From the NCBI GenBank assembly GCA_017629095.1, contig JAGBXW010000104.1, positions 1 through 64,000 of the forward strand: DNA of 64,000 nucleotides, in the 5' to 3' direction. Of the stretch, positions 7,923 to 17,294 are shown piece by piece (position 1 is the stretch's first letter; every line of letters starts with the position of its first letter). Source of the DNA: Treponema sp. (GTDB lineage: Bacteria; Spirochaetota; Spirochaetia; Treponematales; Treponemataceae). The notes beneath the pieces are model-generated. The model was not told the DNA's origin. It ran no database searches and worked only from the letters and a program-made list of their open reading frames with translations. The translations under genes and the position numbers were made by a program.

Positions 7923-8597
7923 TTATTCGCCTGAAATTGTAATGTACATCTGAATTGGAACAGTTGTCTTTCCTTGCAGGGGAATTGAGTTCAAATCAGA
8001 CAAGGTCATCTTAATGGAAACTTCCTGATTTGTATTAAAAGATGGTCTAAAAATATCTACTGGTGAAATAACTTCATCTGAAGATAATGATACGGTCTGA
8101 ATATGATTCAAAGATTCTTCTGCAATGATTGAGTCTCGGAAGAAGGCAGACTTTTGGTAGTTTACAGAAGGGGCAACGGAAAGATTTCCCGTTAAGGCAC
8201 TAGCAGCAATACTAATGGGATGTTCCTGGCTTGTAACAGGAGCAAGGGTACTTGTCTTTGTAGGCAAAACAAGGGCCATGGTCAATGCAGCTGCAGCCAC
8301 TGTAGGAACAACCCAAGTAAATCGCTTGATATTTTGTGGCTGAATATTCTGCACAGTTTTTTGGTAATGAAGTTTTGTCTGCAATCGAGCAAAACTGTCT
8401 TCCATGTCCTGTTGCGACAAATGAATGGAATTTGCATCTTCCTTTAAAGAGGTACTTAAAGCCTGGAGTTTCAAAAAATCATCTCGACAAGACTGACAAC
8501 TTGTTAAATGACTTTCATAATCCAAGACATATTTTTGAGGCAATTCTCCATCCAGATATACTGAATGCATATCTTGTTCAGGGCATGTAGACATCAT
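7923..8597 (-). CDS. Anti-sigma factor with N-terminal zinc finger
   Basis: The N-terminus has the ZAS-type motif H-x3-C-x2-C (YESHLTSCQSCRDDF, ~residues 27-41), which typically clamps an ECF sigma factor. A single transmembrane helix (WVVPTVAAAALTMALVLP, ~residues 94-111) follows, then an extracytoplasmic domain of about 110 residues ending in a beta-rich segment. The gene overlaps the sigma gene by 20 bp, implying translational coupling and stoichiometric production. Partner choice is inferred from this overlap. Confidence 0.87.
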   Translation of the reverse strand: MMSTCPEQDMHSVYLDGELPQKYVLDYESHLTSCQSCRDDFLKLQALSTSLKEDANSIHLSQQDMEDSFARLQTKLHYQKTVQNIQPQNIKRFTWVVPTVAAAALTMALVLPTKTSTLAPVTSQEHPISIAASALTGNLSVAPSVNYQKSAFFRDSIIAEESLNHIQTVSLSSDEVISPVDIFRPSFNTNQEVSIKMTLSDLNSIPLQGKTTVPIQMYITISGE

Positions 8598-9135
8598 CTT
8601 CTCCTATGAGTTTTGCTAATTGTTCTCGAGCTCTAAAAACACGAACCTTTACGTTTCCTTCCGTAATTCCTAGCACTCGGCCAATCTCCTTATAATTCAA
8701 TTCGGCATATTCTCGTAAAATAAGTACCATCCTAAGATTTTCTGGTAGCTTGTCCAAGGCTTCCTTTGTCTTTTTTTGAGTCTCTTTCTTTAACAGTTCT
8801 GTTTCTCCAGAATCCTGCTTGCGATGATCCTCGTACAAGGCCTTTTCGTAAGCCTTTCGTTCCCGCCCCTTCCGCTTTACGTAATTGAGGGAGGCATTTT
8901 TTACCACCCGAATCAACCAGTATTTGGCATCATTGAGGGAGGGAAAGACAATGGCCTTTTCATTCATCTTTATAAGAGAGTCATGGACAATATCCTCTGC
9001 AACTTCCTCATCGTTTACAATACGATAAGCAACCTTGTAGAGCATCTGCATTGCACCATCATATATCTTTCTGAAATCACTGGGATTGGCAGCGTTTAAA
9101 CTGCCACCAGCGTTTCCATCTGAAAAACCAAACAA
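8578..9135 (-). CDS. ECF-type RNA polymerase sigma factor
   Basis: A 185-residue sigma-70 family factor. Region 2 is AYRIVNDEEVAEDIVHDSLIKM followed by WLIRVVKNASLNYVKRKGR. Region 4 is LPENLRMVLILREYAELNYKEIGRVLGITEGNVKVRVFRAREQL, with the helix-turn-helix. It directs polymerase to a specific regulon when its anti-sigma releases it. Translation starts at TTG (9135) with GAGGAG 6 nt upstream. It is the first gene of the sigma/anti-sigma/TIG-transglutaminase operon. Confidence 0.92.
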   Translation of the reverse strand: MFGFSDGNAGGSLNAANPSDFRKIYDGAMQMLYKVAYRIVNDEEVAEDIVHDSLIKMNEKAIVFPSLNDAKYWLIRVVKNASLNYVKRKGRERKAYEKALYEDHRKQDSGETELLKKETQKKTKEALDKLPENLRMVLILREYAELNYKEIGRVLGITEGNVKVRVFRAREQLAKLIGEDDVYMP

Positions 9136-9192
9136 TTAAAACTCCTCTTTGTTACACCCTCTATAAAAAAAGTATGAAAAAATTACTTGATT

Positions 9193-10683
9193 TTATACTC
9201 TCTTCCACTGAGGTCCCTGAGGAGTATCGATAATCTGGATTCCCCGCTCTTGAAGTTCTTGACGAATGGCATCGGCCCGGGCAAAATCCTTGGCCTTCTT
9301 GGCAACAGTTCGTTCATCCACCAGAGCTTGAATTTCCAAATCCTCTGGAGTCATTTCAGCTGGAGGAGCAGACTCTGCAGCCTTTTTTTCCTGATACAGG
9401 GAGGAAGCTCCTTCTAGCAGGCTCAAAGAAAGCACTCCATCCATGATTCCCACCAAAGATAGGATTTCCTCAGCAGAAAGGGATGTATCCTTAATGGCAG
9501 TTTGGAGTGCAGAGAGAGCCTGCGGTGTTGCTAGGTCATTTTCCAAGGCTGTAGTGAATTTATCAAGATATTCCTGACCCTTGGCAGAAATTGCAACGGT
9601 ACCCTTTTCAGGAAGCTTTCCGTCGTTTTGAGTCAGAACCTTTTCTACTCGCTGGAGCAGAGCCTTTCGGGCATTCTTTGCACCTTCCATGGCGGTCCAA
9701 GAAAAGGCTACCTGGCTTCGATACTGGGCACCAAGCAAGAAGAAGCGGTAATCCAAGGGGTGGAATCCTTTGTCCACTAAGCTTTGGAGGGTCAAGAAGT
9801 TTCCTGATGACTTTGACATCTTGCCAGCTTCCTGATCTTCTTGGCCTTTTTCCTTAGCAATTACTAGGAATTCGTTGTGGAGCCAGTAATTTACCCAACG
9901 CTTTCCGGTGGCCCCCTCTGACTGGGCGATTTCGTTAGTATGGTGCACAGGGATGTGGTCAATTCCACCAGTGTGGATGTCAATCTGCTCTCCCAAATAC
10001 TTCATGCTCATGGCAGAACACTCAATGTGCCAGCCGGGATAACCACGGCCCCAAGGTGAATCCCACACAAGGGCATGGTTCTCGAACTTGCTCTTTGTAA
10101 ACCACAGTACAAAGTCCTGGGGATTTTTCTTGTTCTGGTCCACATCGATTCTGGCTCCAGCCTTCAAATCTTCAAGGTTCAAGCAGGCCAGCTTTCCGTA
10201 ATCGGGGAAGGTGGAAACATCATAATACAGATTTCCACCAGACATATAGGTGTGGCCATTTTCTTCCAGCCGCTTGATAAGATCAATCATATCCTGAACA
10301 TGCTCTGTAGCCTTGCAAACAATGTCGGGGCGGCGGATGTTCAGTCGGTCTATGTCGTTAAAAAAGGCATCGGTGTAAAACTGAGCAATTTCCAAAACAG
10401 ACTGGTTCCGCTGCTTTGCAGTCTTAACCATCTTGTCTTCACCCTCGTCATCGTCACCAGAAAGGTGGCCAATATCAGTGATATTCATGACGTGAGTAAT
10501 GTCATAGTTTAAATAACTGAGAGTTTTGTCCAGAATATCAAGAAAAATATAGGCACGCAAATTGCCAATGTGGGCGTAATTGTATACTGTAGGTCCACAG
10601 CCGTAAAAACCAGCCTTTCCAGAATGAATCGGAACGAATTCTTCCATCTTTCGTCCCATGGTATTATATAATCGTAAAGCCAT
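9193..10683 (-). CDS. cysS: Cysteinyl-tRNA synthetase
   Basis: Class I aminoacyl-tRNA synthetase of 496 aa that charges tRNA-Cys. The HIGH-type motif is GPTVYNYAHIGNLRAY (~30-45). The zinc ligands include CGPTVYN and CSAMS with downstream HTNEIAQSE. The KMSKS loop is GKMSKSSGNFL near residue 295. The C-terminal DALR-like region includes VDERTVAKKAKDFARADAIRQEL. It is divergent from murB with a 68-bp gap. Length and motifs are fully normal. Confidence 0.97.
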   Translation of the reverse strand: MALRLYNTMGRKMEEFVPIHSGKAGFYGCGPTVYNYAHIGNLRAYIFLDILDKTLSYLNYDITHVMNITDIGHLSGDDDEGEDKMVKTAKQRNQSVLEIAQFYTDAFFNDIDRLNIRRPDIVCKATEHVQDMIDLIKRLEENGHTYMSGGNLYYDVSTFPDYGKLACLNLEDLKAGARIDVDQNKKNPQDFVLWFTKSKFENHALVWDSPWGRGYPGWHIECSAMSMKYLGEQIDIHTGGIDHIPVHHTNEIAQSEGATGKRWVNYWLHNEFLVIAKEKGQEDQEAGKMSKSSGNFLTLQSLVDKGFHPLDYRFFLLGAQYRSQVAFSWTAMEGAKNARKALLQRVEKVLTQNDGKLPEKGTVAISAKGQEYLDKFTTALENDLATPQALSALQTAIKDTSLSAEEILSLVGIMDGVLSLSLLEGASSLYQEKKAAESAPPAEMTPEDLEIQALVDERTVAKKAKDFARADAIRQELQERGIQIIDTPQGPQWKRV

Positions 10684-10751
10684 AAGCCCTCGCTTTTTCT
10701 CCTAAATTAAAGTATAATAATGTAACAACTATAGGATATAGAGCAGTTACC

Positions 10752-11729
10752 ATGTATAATGTACGGAAAATAGAAGAAAATATCAATATGCGGGGTGATT
10801 TCCAGGGGACTTTTTTGTATGACCAAGAATTGGCCCCCAGAACCACCTTTAAAGTTGGAGGTAAGGCCCAGGTTTTGGTGGAGCCTGCCACGGTGGAATC
10901 CTTTTTGATGGTATTAGAATCCCTGAAATCATGGAAGCTTCCTCACTTGATTTTAGGGGGATGTTCCAATGTGGTGGTTCCCGACGAAGGCATTGAATAT
11001 CCCATCCTCTCTACGACTCAGTTAACATCTCTTTCCCTATCCCCAGATAAAACTTTGCTCCATTGTGGTGCAGGGTGCAGTTGGCAGCAGGTGATTGATT
11101 TTTGTCTGGAACAGCGGCTTGGAGGATTGGAAAATTTTGCCGGTCTTCCGGGAACCCTTGGTGGCGCAACTTTTATGAATGCTCGTTGTTACGATGCTTC
11201 TGTTTCAGATGTTCTTGTACAGGTGGATTATGGGCAGCTGACACAAAATAAGGCTGGACAATGGAATGCTTCCTTGAAAATCTACAAAATGAATGTTGCT
11301 GACTGGGATTACAAGATATCACCCTTTCAAAAGCAGCTGGTAGATTGTCCAGTCCTTGCAGTGACTTTAAAAGTGCGACCTCTAGATGAAACTGATTTTC
11401 AGCAGATGAAGCAAAAGGCCCAATCCTTTGTGGCGGACCGCGAGCAGAAGGGACATTTTTCCTATCCTTCCGCTGGGAGCGTCTTTAAGAATAATCGGGA
11501 ATTCGGCAAGCCTTCTGGTAAGATTATCGATGAGGCTGGTTTGCGTGGTTTGGAATTAGGGGGAGCACAGGTTGCTCCTTGGCACGGAAATTTCATTATC
11601 AACAGGGGAAATGCCAGCGCTAGTGATATTCAGCAGTTGGTGCAGCTGGTGCAGCAACAAGTACATGAAAAAACTGGTTTTTACCTTGAACCTGAGATAA
11701 TTTTTTTGACGAGGTCTATAAAAACTTGA
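10752..11729 (+). CDS. murB: UDP-N-acetylenolpyruvoylglucosamine reductase
   Basis: FAD-dependent enzyme of cytoplasmic peptidoglycan precursor synthesis; it reduces the enolpyruvyl ether to UDP-MurNAc. It shows the FAD-binding N-terminus (APRTTFKVGGKAQVLVEP; LILGGCSNVVVPDEGI) and the core GLENFAGLPGTLGGATFMNARCYD. The C-terminal catalytic segment YPSAGSVFKNNREFGKPSGKIIDEAGLRG contains the proton-donor Ser. Type I MurB length (325 aa). ATG 10752 is used. A second in-frame ATG at 10788 is possible, and neither has a strong ribosome binding site. Confidence 0.96.
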   Translation: MYNVRKIEENINMRGDFQGTFLYDQELAPRTTFKVGGKAQVLVEPATVESFLMVLESLKSWKLPHLILGGCSNVVVPDEGIEYPILSTTQLTSLSLSPDKTLLHCGAGCSWQQVIDFCLEQRLGGLENFAGLPGTLGGATFMNARCYDASVSDVLVQVDYGQLTQNKAGQWNASLKIYKMNVADWDYKISPFQKQLVDCPVLAVTLKVRPLDETDFQQMKQKAQSFVADREQKGHFSYPSAGSVFKNNREFGKPSGKIIDEAGLRGLELGGAQVAPWHGNFIINRGNASASDIQQLVQLVQQQVHEKTGFYLEPEIIFLTRSIKT

Positions 11730-11767
11730 TAAAAACCGATAATCAATAAGGAAAATAACCAAGTTGA

Positions 11768-11797
11768 TTGACAAATGCTCTTTTTAGTCTTTATACT
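11768..11797 (+). promoter_or_regulatory. Sigma-70 promoter for cNMP-domain regulator
   Basis: Consensus -35 TTGACA (11768-11773), 18-nt spacer, TATACT (11792-11797). The ATG at 11825 follows a G-rich ribosome binding site. Confidence 0.65.
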
Positions 11798-11824
11798 GTA
11801 TAATAGTAAAATGGGGGACAGTCC

Positions 11825-13009
11825 ATGTTGCAACTTTCATTAGTAAATTTTAGTAAGAATTCGTATCTCCTCGTTGAAGGTAAGTCCAACAGTGATAGAT
11901 TTTACATTATTAGAACAGGATACGTAACCTGTATTCGCTCTCGTGAAGGAGGTTCTTCTGTTCGGCTTGGACCAGGTGATTTTGTAGGTGTAGTGCCTTG
12001 TATGTCTGGTCTTGTTCAGTATGAAACTGTTATTGCAGAAACTGATGTTGTAGCTATTGCCGTTCGAAAAGATCAATATCCTGATTTGATTCAAAGTAAT
12101 GCTGCCGTTGCATTGAAAACAATTCGTACCTTTGCTCTCAAAATGCGTACCATGAACGAGCAGTTGACTCAGCTTGCCCTAAAGAATATTTCTGTGGAAT
12201 CTCCTGAGCAGATGTTCTTTGTGGCTAGTTATTATGATAAGATAGGTTGTTTTGATCCTGCTGTTTTTGCCTACTATCAATATATAAAAGATTGCCCTAG
12301 TGGCCTTAACGTTGAGGTGGCTAAGAAGCGTTTTTCTCGTCTTAAAGCTCATTCAAAGGCTGTCTATTTTGAACCAACTGAGGAGACTATCAGAACCTAT
12401 CCCAAGGGAACCATGATTTTTTCAGAGTGCCAGAATGGCCAGGATATGTTTATTATTCAGGAAGGGCAAGTTAAAATTACAAAGATTGTTAACAATACAG
12501 AGGTAATTCTTGCTGTGTTGAAGAAGGGTGACTTCTTTGGAGAGATGGCACTCCTTGCAGATACTCCTCGTTCTGCCAGTATTTTAGCTTTTGAGGACTG
12601 TCAGCTCATGGTTGTAAACCGCAAGAACTTTGAGCAGATGGTAACCTCTCAGCCTCAGTTTGTTTCTCGATTGACGGTAACACTTTCTGAGCGATTGTGG
12701 AGTATGGAACGTCAGCTGAGCAATGCAGCTATTGTAAATCTCGTTCACAAAATGGTGGACATGTTGTCTTTGCAGCTCGAAAAAGAAAAATTTGTTCTTC
12801 CTGAAGCAGGCAAGGTACCCCGTCAATTCGATTTGACTCCTGGGGATATAGCCACTATGTGTGGTATACCCTATGAGAAGCAGCGGTTAACTATAGAGGC
12901 ATTTTTGAAACAAGCTCCTGTGAAATTAGATGACAGGGGTAAGATTTTTGTACCAGATTGTGTAGAAATTGTGAAGGCTGCCATCTTCTACCGCAAGCAG
13001 TTATCCTAG
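11825..13009 (+). CDS. Regulator with two cyclic-nucleotide-binding-like domains
   Basis: A 394-residue soluble protein. The first beta-roll (~10-85; SYLLVEGKSNSDRFYIIRTGYV, LGPGDFVGV) is degenerate. A helical middle (~100-180) contains a TPR-like FYVASYYDK-type helix pair. The second, better-conserved CNB domain (~190-300) includes MFIIQEGQVKITK and KKGDFFGEMALLADTPRSASI, the phosphate-binding cassette with the RS pair. The last ~75 residues (LTPGDIATMCGIPYEKQRLTIEAFL) could be a winged-helix-like tail, so a Crp-like DNA-binding role is possible but not certain. The ligand is unknown. The small exported-protein gene follows after 9 bp and is probably cotranscribed. Confidence 0.82.
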   Translation: MLQLSLVNFSKNSYLLVEGKSNSDRFYIIRTGYVTCIRSREGGSSVRLGPGDFVGVVPCMSGLVQYETVIAETDVVAIAVRKDQYPDLIQSNAAVALKTIRTFALKMRTMNEQLTQLALKNISVESPEQMFFVASYYDKIGCFDPAVFAYYQYIKDCPSGLNVEVAKKRFSRLKAHSKAVYFEPTEETIRTYPKGTMIFSECQNGQDMFIIQEGQVKITKIVNNTEVILAVLKKGDFFGEMALLADTPRSASILAFEDCQLMVVNRKNFEQMVTSQPQFVSRLTVTLSERLWSMERQLSNAAIVNLVHKMVDMLSLQLEKEKFVLPEAGKVPRQFDLTPGDIATMCGIPYEKQRLTIEAFLKQAPVKLDDRGKIFVPDCVEIVKAAIFYRKQLS

Positions 13010-13018
13010 GAGAGCGAG

Positions 13019-13570
13019 ATGACCGTTGGAAGTAATTTCCTTAACCGAAAAGTTTTTGCCTGTCTTGTGATGTTGGTTTTGGCTTGGTCTGTCCTTGCTG
13101 CAGATGGAGCCTTACCTGGTGGGTATGGTTCTGTGGTGTTAGGGATGTCTGTGGATTCAGTAAAGAATGCCTTGAAGGAAGATCCTGCCTACGGTTATCG
13201 TGGAGATAGGGATGTTTCTTTGTTGCCTGGTGAAGACAGAGTGCTTATTTCTACTGCTGGAGTACTTTTTTTTGGTGAATGTTGGTTTCAGTTTGACAAA
13301 GACCGATTGTACATCATTACCTTGAATCTGAATCCAGAACAGGTGGACTATGCCAGTGTCTTCAAGTCCTTGTGCAATAAATATGGGCAACCAGACAGCC
13401 TTTCTCCCAAAAAATCTGAGTGGCGGGATGGTTCTGTTATCATGTCCTTGGAGCGTCCCCTTACTTTGAAGTATACCGACGAAAAGGTTTTTCAGGAATT
13501 ACAGGATAGTTCCAATGTAGAGTTAACAAAGGAAGAGCAGACTCGCCAAAACTTTTTGGAAAGCCTTTGA
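13019..13570 (+). CDS. Exported hypothetical protein
   Basis: I do not recognise the family. An N-terminal signal peptide (residues ~11-27, VFACLVMLVLAWSVLAADG, AxA-like cleavage near 27) precedes about 155 residues of mixed alpha/beta sequence beginning GGYGSVVLGMSVDSVKNAL. That pattern resembles small periplasmic domains in which a modest binding surface is built around GMS-x3-V-x4-L. SD AGGAG lies 7 nt upstream. It sits between a cNMP-domain regulator and a DUF192 lipoprotein, probably in one transcription unit. Function unknown. Confidence 0.75.
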   Translation: MTVGSNFLNRKVFACLVMLVLAWSVLAADGALPGGYGSVVLGMSVDSVKNALKEDPAYGYRGDRDVSLLPGEDRVLISTAGVLFFGECWFQFDKDRLYIITLNLNPEQVDYASVFKSLCNKYGQPDSLSPKKSEWRDGSVIMSLERPLTLKYTDEKVFQELQDSSNVELTKEEQTRQNFLESL

Positions 13571-13614
13571 TAAAAGAGTTCTAGATACAGGCTTGAAATG
13601 GATTGTAATTTGTT

Positions 13615-14082
13615 ATGAAATATTTTTTTAGAAAGCATATCTTGTTGTTTTTCATGATTTTTCAGGCTATCCTTGTTTCCTGTACAGGTGCCCCTCGTTT
13701 GCCCACTACGGAGCTGGTGATTCAGCGTGGTGACGGAAGTGAAGTGAAGGTACTGGCAGAAATTGCTGATACTCAGGAAACACGCAACAGAGGCTTTATG
13801 GAACGAGAGCAGATTCCTGATGGTACAGGAATGATTTTTGTCTTTGAGCGAGACCAAATCTTAAGTTTTTGGATGAAGAATACTCCCCATCCCCTGTCTA
13901 TTGCCTATATTGATTCAACAGGAAAAATACGTGACATCTATCACATGACTCCCTTCAGTATGGCTAATTGGACCAGTACTGTTTCGGTACGGTATGCTCT
14001 GGAGGTGCCACAGGGCTGGTTTGAAAAAGAAGGTATTGCTGTGGGAGATAAGGTCATTATTCCTAGCAAAACAGATAAATAA
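13615..14082 (+). CDS. DUF192 lipoprotein
   Basis: Signal peptide with lipobox ILVSC (Cys ~ residue 23), then a DUF192 domain covering the rest of the 155-aa protein. Family hallmarks are visible: TRNRGFMEREQIPDGTGMIFVF, LSFWMKNTPHPLSIAYID and YALEVPQGWFEKEGIAVGD. DUF192 proteins are small exported beta-barrels of unknown function. The gene closes the 11825-14082 run and ends just before a hairpin shared with the convergent TPR gene. Confidence 0.9.
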   Translation: MKYFFRKHILLFFMIFQAILVSCTGAPRLPTTELVIQRGDGSEVKVLAEIADTQETRNRGFMEREQIPDGTGMIFVFERDQILSFWMKNTPHPLSIAYIDSTGKIRDIYHMTPFSMANWTSTVSVRYALEVPQGWFEKEGIAVGDKVIIPSKTDK

Positions 14083-14127
14083 AAAAAAAGCACCTAAAAC
14101 AAAGCTCAAAAGCCTGTTTTAGGTGCT
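14081..14127 (-). terminator. Intrinsic terminator (mainly for the minus-strand TPR gene)
   Basis: A long stem AGCACCTAAAACA/TGTTTTAGGTGCT (14089-14101 with 14115-14127) has a run of A residues on its left. On the minus strand this reads as stem then poly-T, which terminates the TPR gene. On the plus strand it is only a hairpin after the DUF192 gene. Confidence 0.75.
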
Positions 14128-14150
14128 AGTGTAGTCAATTCCAAGTCAAG

Positions 14151-15281
14151 TTATTCTAAGTTTTCCAGCATTTGTAAAGCAATTTTATCATGGGCATCAA
14201 ATTCCAGAACAGCTAAAAAGAATTTTCGTGCTTCCTGGATATTTCCCTGTTTTAAGGCAAGGGATCCCAAGTTGGACATGTATTTTGTATTTTCAGGCTC
14301 TAAGGAAAGGGCCTCTACCAAGCATTTTTTGCTTTCGGCATATTCTTCCAGCTCCATGTAGCAAATAGCAAGCTCGTTCAAGGTGTCTGGCTCTGTGCTA
14401 CCGCATTCAATGGATTGCAGGAAAGCATCTCGTGCGTCTTCCCACCGTTGGGTCCGACGCAATCCCCAACCTAGCATAAACCAAGCGTTCCAGACACGAG
14501 GATTTTTTTCTAGGAATTTTCTAATTTCTTCCAGTCCCTTTTCTTCTTGATTGGAAAGAATATAGTCATAAGCTGCCTTGAATTGCTCATCCTCAAGATT
14601 TCTATTGTTAATATCCATGACGATTTCTTGGGCGCGCTGCCGCTTGTACTGGCCATTTTCTCCCAATTCTTCATCACTGATGTCGCAGGTGAGGGCAAGA
14701 TATGTTTCAAAACATTCCTTTCCTCTGGAAAAGTTTCGCTGTTTGAGAAAGAAAAATCCTGCGTTAAAAAACACCTCGGGAGGTGCATTGTCGGATTCCA
14801 TTACTTGAGCATAGAATCTGCTGGCACAATCATCGTAGGCATCGGCGTCTTCGGTTAGGCCAGACTGGCGGTAGGAATCGGCCCTCTGGTCAAAGAAGAG
14901 GGCTGTATTTAAGGTGGTTACCATATCTTCTGGGTCAAGACCACGTAGGGCACTGAAAATTTCTTCTGCTATGTCAAAATCCTCGTTTCTTGACTTGAGA
15001 ATGGCTGCTTCCGTTAGCTCTTGCTTGATATTGGGTTTTGCTTCTAGCAATAAGGTTCGATAATAATCCAAATGCTGATTGTGGTGGTCATAGGCTAACA
15101 CCACCAGAATACCTGCAAAAATCATTTCTGGGGTGAGCTGAGAAATATCAAAATCACCATTGTCTTGCTTTTGAACTGGCAAGGGAATATGTGATTTTAT
15201 CTGCAAGTTATAGGCAGATAAATCCATGTCTTCTGGTAAATTTAAAAACAGAAGATTATCTAAGGGACTTGATGTATTCAC
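14151..15281 (-). CDS. Tetratricopeptide-repeat protein
   Basis: A 376-residue soluble protein of helical repeats. At least four TPR-like units are visible, clearest near the C-terminus (WNAWFMLGWGLRRTQRWEDARDAFLQSIE; DTLNELAICYMELEEYAESKKCLVEAL; YMSNLGSLALKQGNIQEARKFFLAVL). It should act as a protein-interaction scaffold; no partner can be named. Translation starts at GTG (15281) with GAGGA about 8 nt upstream. It is transcribed after the PilZ gene with a 45-bp gap. Confidence 0.87.
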   Translation of the reverse strand: MNTSSPLDNLLFLNLPEDMDLSAYNLQIKSHIPLPVQKQDNGDFDISQLTPEMIFAGILVVLAYDHHNQHLDYYRTLLLEAKPNIKQELTEAAILKSRNEDFDIAEEIFSALRGLDPEDMVTTLNTALFFDQRADSYRQSGLTEDADAYDDCASRFYAQVMESDNAPPEVFFNAGFFFLKQRNFSRGKECFETYLALTCDISDEELGENGQYKRQRAQEIVMDINNRNLEDEQFKAAYDYILSNQEEKGLEEIRKFLEKNPRVWNAWFMLGWGLRRTQRWEDARDAFLQSIECGSTEPDTLNELAICYMELEEYAESKKCLVEALSLEPENTKYMSNLGSLALKQGNIQEARKFFLAVLEFDAHDKIALQMLENLE

Positions 15282-15326
15282 GAATATGTCCTCATTGTAA
15301 TATGTGTATTGATCAATGAAACTGTA

Positions 15327-16340
15327 TTAAAAGACTGGTAAATCTTCGTCTTCTACAATTTCCTCTTCTTCTTCCTGAGCATTCATTCTTGCTGACAGAG
15401 GAACCATTGGCTTAGACTGTTGGTTGTTTGCGTTTTGACCGCTACCATTACCAATGCCTCGTGGGGTAGCAGATACTGCAGAAGCAGTAACTGGGGCTGA
15501 GTGGTAGGTAGAGAGCTGGGACTTACGCATACCTGTCAAGTAGTTGTTGATATGCAGTTTGTAGGTGATGGGAATATTCGTTGCATCATACTGGATACAA
15601 ACGATGATAATATCCTTTCTTCCTTGAACGACATCTGTTTTGACAATACTAGCAGGAAGAGAAATCATTTCGTGGGGATCATAGAATTCTAATCGGAGAA
15701 CAGCATTTTTCTGGTTTAAGAATTGTGCTACTCCCAGCAAGAGAATCTTTGCTCCAGAGAAGGATATATCACGAACAATGCAGGGACGTGGAATATTGTC
15801 GATAAAGACAACAGCATCAGCCTTTGCGAGACTTAATTTACGAAGAGAATCTTCTGTAATGGCAATACGTTCGTCCCGTCTTCGCAGGGCGTTTGTATTA
15901 GCTTCTAGCAAACGGCCAATGAGTTCAATCAAATCATCAGGTGGACGCTGGATATAGGTGAGATTTACAATGGCTAAGTCGGAAGACTCCATGTATGGAA
16001 CAATTTCTTGAACTCGAGCACTGACAAAAAAACTGATAGGTTGCTTTTCACCCCGAGAAAAACAGAAACGCAGGTTTACGGTTCCTTTTTCTTTGGACAA
16101 ACGCGCATAAACTCCACCCTTGGAACCAATGATAATTTTGGCTCCCAGAAAAGATGTGGAGTTAATTATACAAGGCCATTGTGAATCCGTACATTTTACA
16201 CATACTTGACGTGGATCCAGGTGGAGGGTCTTGATAACTTCCTTTGAAAAAATTACCTCTGTGTCTCGGTACAATTCATAGTATCTTGTTAATTGTTGAG
16301 ATGTTACAATACCCATAAGATAATGATAGTTCATTATCAT
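15327..16340 (-). CDS. PilZ-domain protein (putative c-di-GMP effector)
   Basis: The C-terminal half carries a PilZ domain with both ligand-binding motifs: RRRDER near residue 155 (RxxxR type) and DISFSGAKI near 190 ([D/N]xSxxG type). The N-terminal ~140 residues form a second beta-rich domain of the kind seen in spirochete PilZ proteins (PilZN-like; TSFLGAKIIIGS resembles a degenerate repeat). The acidic tail is EEEEEIVEDEDL. It likely binds cyclic di-GMP to regulate motility or surface properties; the output is not evident. The start is uncertain among ATGs at codons 1, 3 and 9. Confidence 0.87.
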   Translation of the reverse strand: MIMNYHYLMGIVTSQQLTRYYELYRDTEVIFSKEVIKTLHLDPRQVCVKCTDSQWPCIINSTSFLGAKIIIGSKGGVYARLSKEKGTVNLRFCFSRGEKQPISFFVSARVQEIVPYMESSDLAIVNLTYIQRPPDDLIELIGRLLEANTNALRRRDERIAITEDSLRKLSLAKADAVVFIDNIPRPCIVRDISFSGAKILLLGVAQFLNQKNAVLRLEFYDPHEMISLPASIVKTDVVQGRKDIIIVCIQYDATNIPITYKLHINNYLTGMRKSQLSTYHSAPVTASAVSATPRGIGNGSGQNANNQQSKPMVPLSARMNAQEEEEEIVEDEDLPVF

Positions 16341-16358
16341 TGATTGGTCAATCGATAT

Positions 16359-17294
16359 TTACTGAAAGGTTGTGGCAAAACCTAAAATATTTGCTCCTCT
16401 CCGATGAAGTTTGCCTGTAATGGATTTTCCTCTAATAGAGAGTGATGAAGAACCACCGCCATCCATTTGGAGGGCATCCCATGCTCCTGCTGCCTGTAAA
16501 ATGAGGGCAGATTCTTCGTAGGTAAGTCCTATGCTTTCCTTTTTATTGTTTCCTTCTACATATAATATAAAGAGATATCGTTTGTCTTGTGAAATGCCGA
16601 TGGCAGTGCGGGCATCAAGACTACAGGCAGGCATTCGTTGCATCTGGCCAGATTGCAGTATGGTGAAAAAGCCGCCGAAAGCAAGTTCTGTTTGTGGTGG
16701 ATACAGTGTTTGGTCGGAAATAATTGACGGAAGCCACAGCTGTCCCTGTTTTTCAAAGCACAGAGCACTATACCGTGAAATGGCTGGTGAAATGAGGTGG
16801 CCCTGATTGATGAAAAGGCCCACAATGCTTCGTTGGGGAAGGAATTGGGTAAGGGGAGCCTTGAAAGGACTTGCATTTACCGCCAGAGTTGCTTTAGTGT
16901 CTCGTAAAAATTGCCAGGTAGTTTTTCCGGTAAAGGAGTCTTTTTCTGCTATCTGTTCTCGGGTGGGATAGGCAAGAATCTGAAGGGCAGGATTGTGTAA
17001 ATCTATGGCCACAAGATGCCAGCGTAGAGGAATTTGGCTGGAGCTAAAGTTTGTATATAAAATCCCTTGTGCAAGAGTCTCCCAGTGACTGGTAACAGAA
17101 GTAGTTTTATCATTCCAGCTTTGGGGATAAAAATTGATGCCGTGACGGATGTGGGTTTCTTGGTTACATTCTAGGAGAATGGAATCTTTTGGTACAGTGG
17201 TACAGGAAAAAAAGGTAAGGAGGAGGGAAATGTAGGCTAGAAAAAGGAAAGGCCGCTTGGAACTCCAAACGGCCGTTGCAATCTTAGTAAGCAT
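16359..17294 (-). CDS. Phosphodiester glycosidase-family (NAGPA-like) lipoprotein
   Basis: Signal peptide with lipobox LTFFSC (Cys ~ 31), then an extracytoplasmic NAGPA/DUF2233 domain. Hallmarks near the C-terminus are [23 protein letters not shown] and [11 protein letters not shown], the conserved Asp/Gly-rich active-site segment. Relatives remove terminal sugars through phosphodiester cleavage, or are described as exopolysaccharide-linked. The substrate here is unknown. The gene overlaps the 3' end of rpsU by 11 bp, suggesting cotranscription. Confidence 0.9.
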   Translation of the reverse strand: MLTKIATAVWSSKRPFLFLAYISLLLTFFSCTTVPKDSILLECNQETHIRHGINFYPQSWNDKTTSVTSHWETLAQGILYTNFSSSQIPLRWHLVAIDLHNPALQILAYPTREQIAEKDSFTGKTTWQFLRDTKATLAVNASPFKAPLTQFLPQRSIVGLFINQGHLISPAISRYSALCFEKQGQLWLPSIISDQTLYPPQTELAFGGFFTILQSGQMQRMPACSLDARTAIGISQDKRYLFILYVEGNNKKESIGLTYEESALILQAAGAWDALQMDGGGSSSLSIRGKSITGKLHRRGANILGFATTFQ

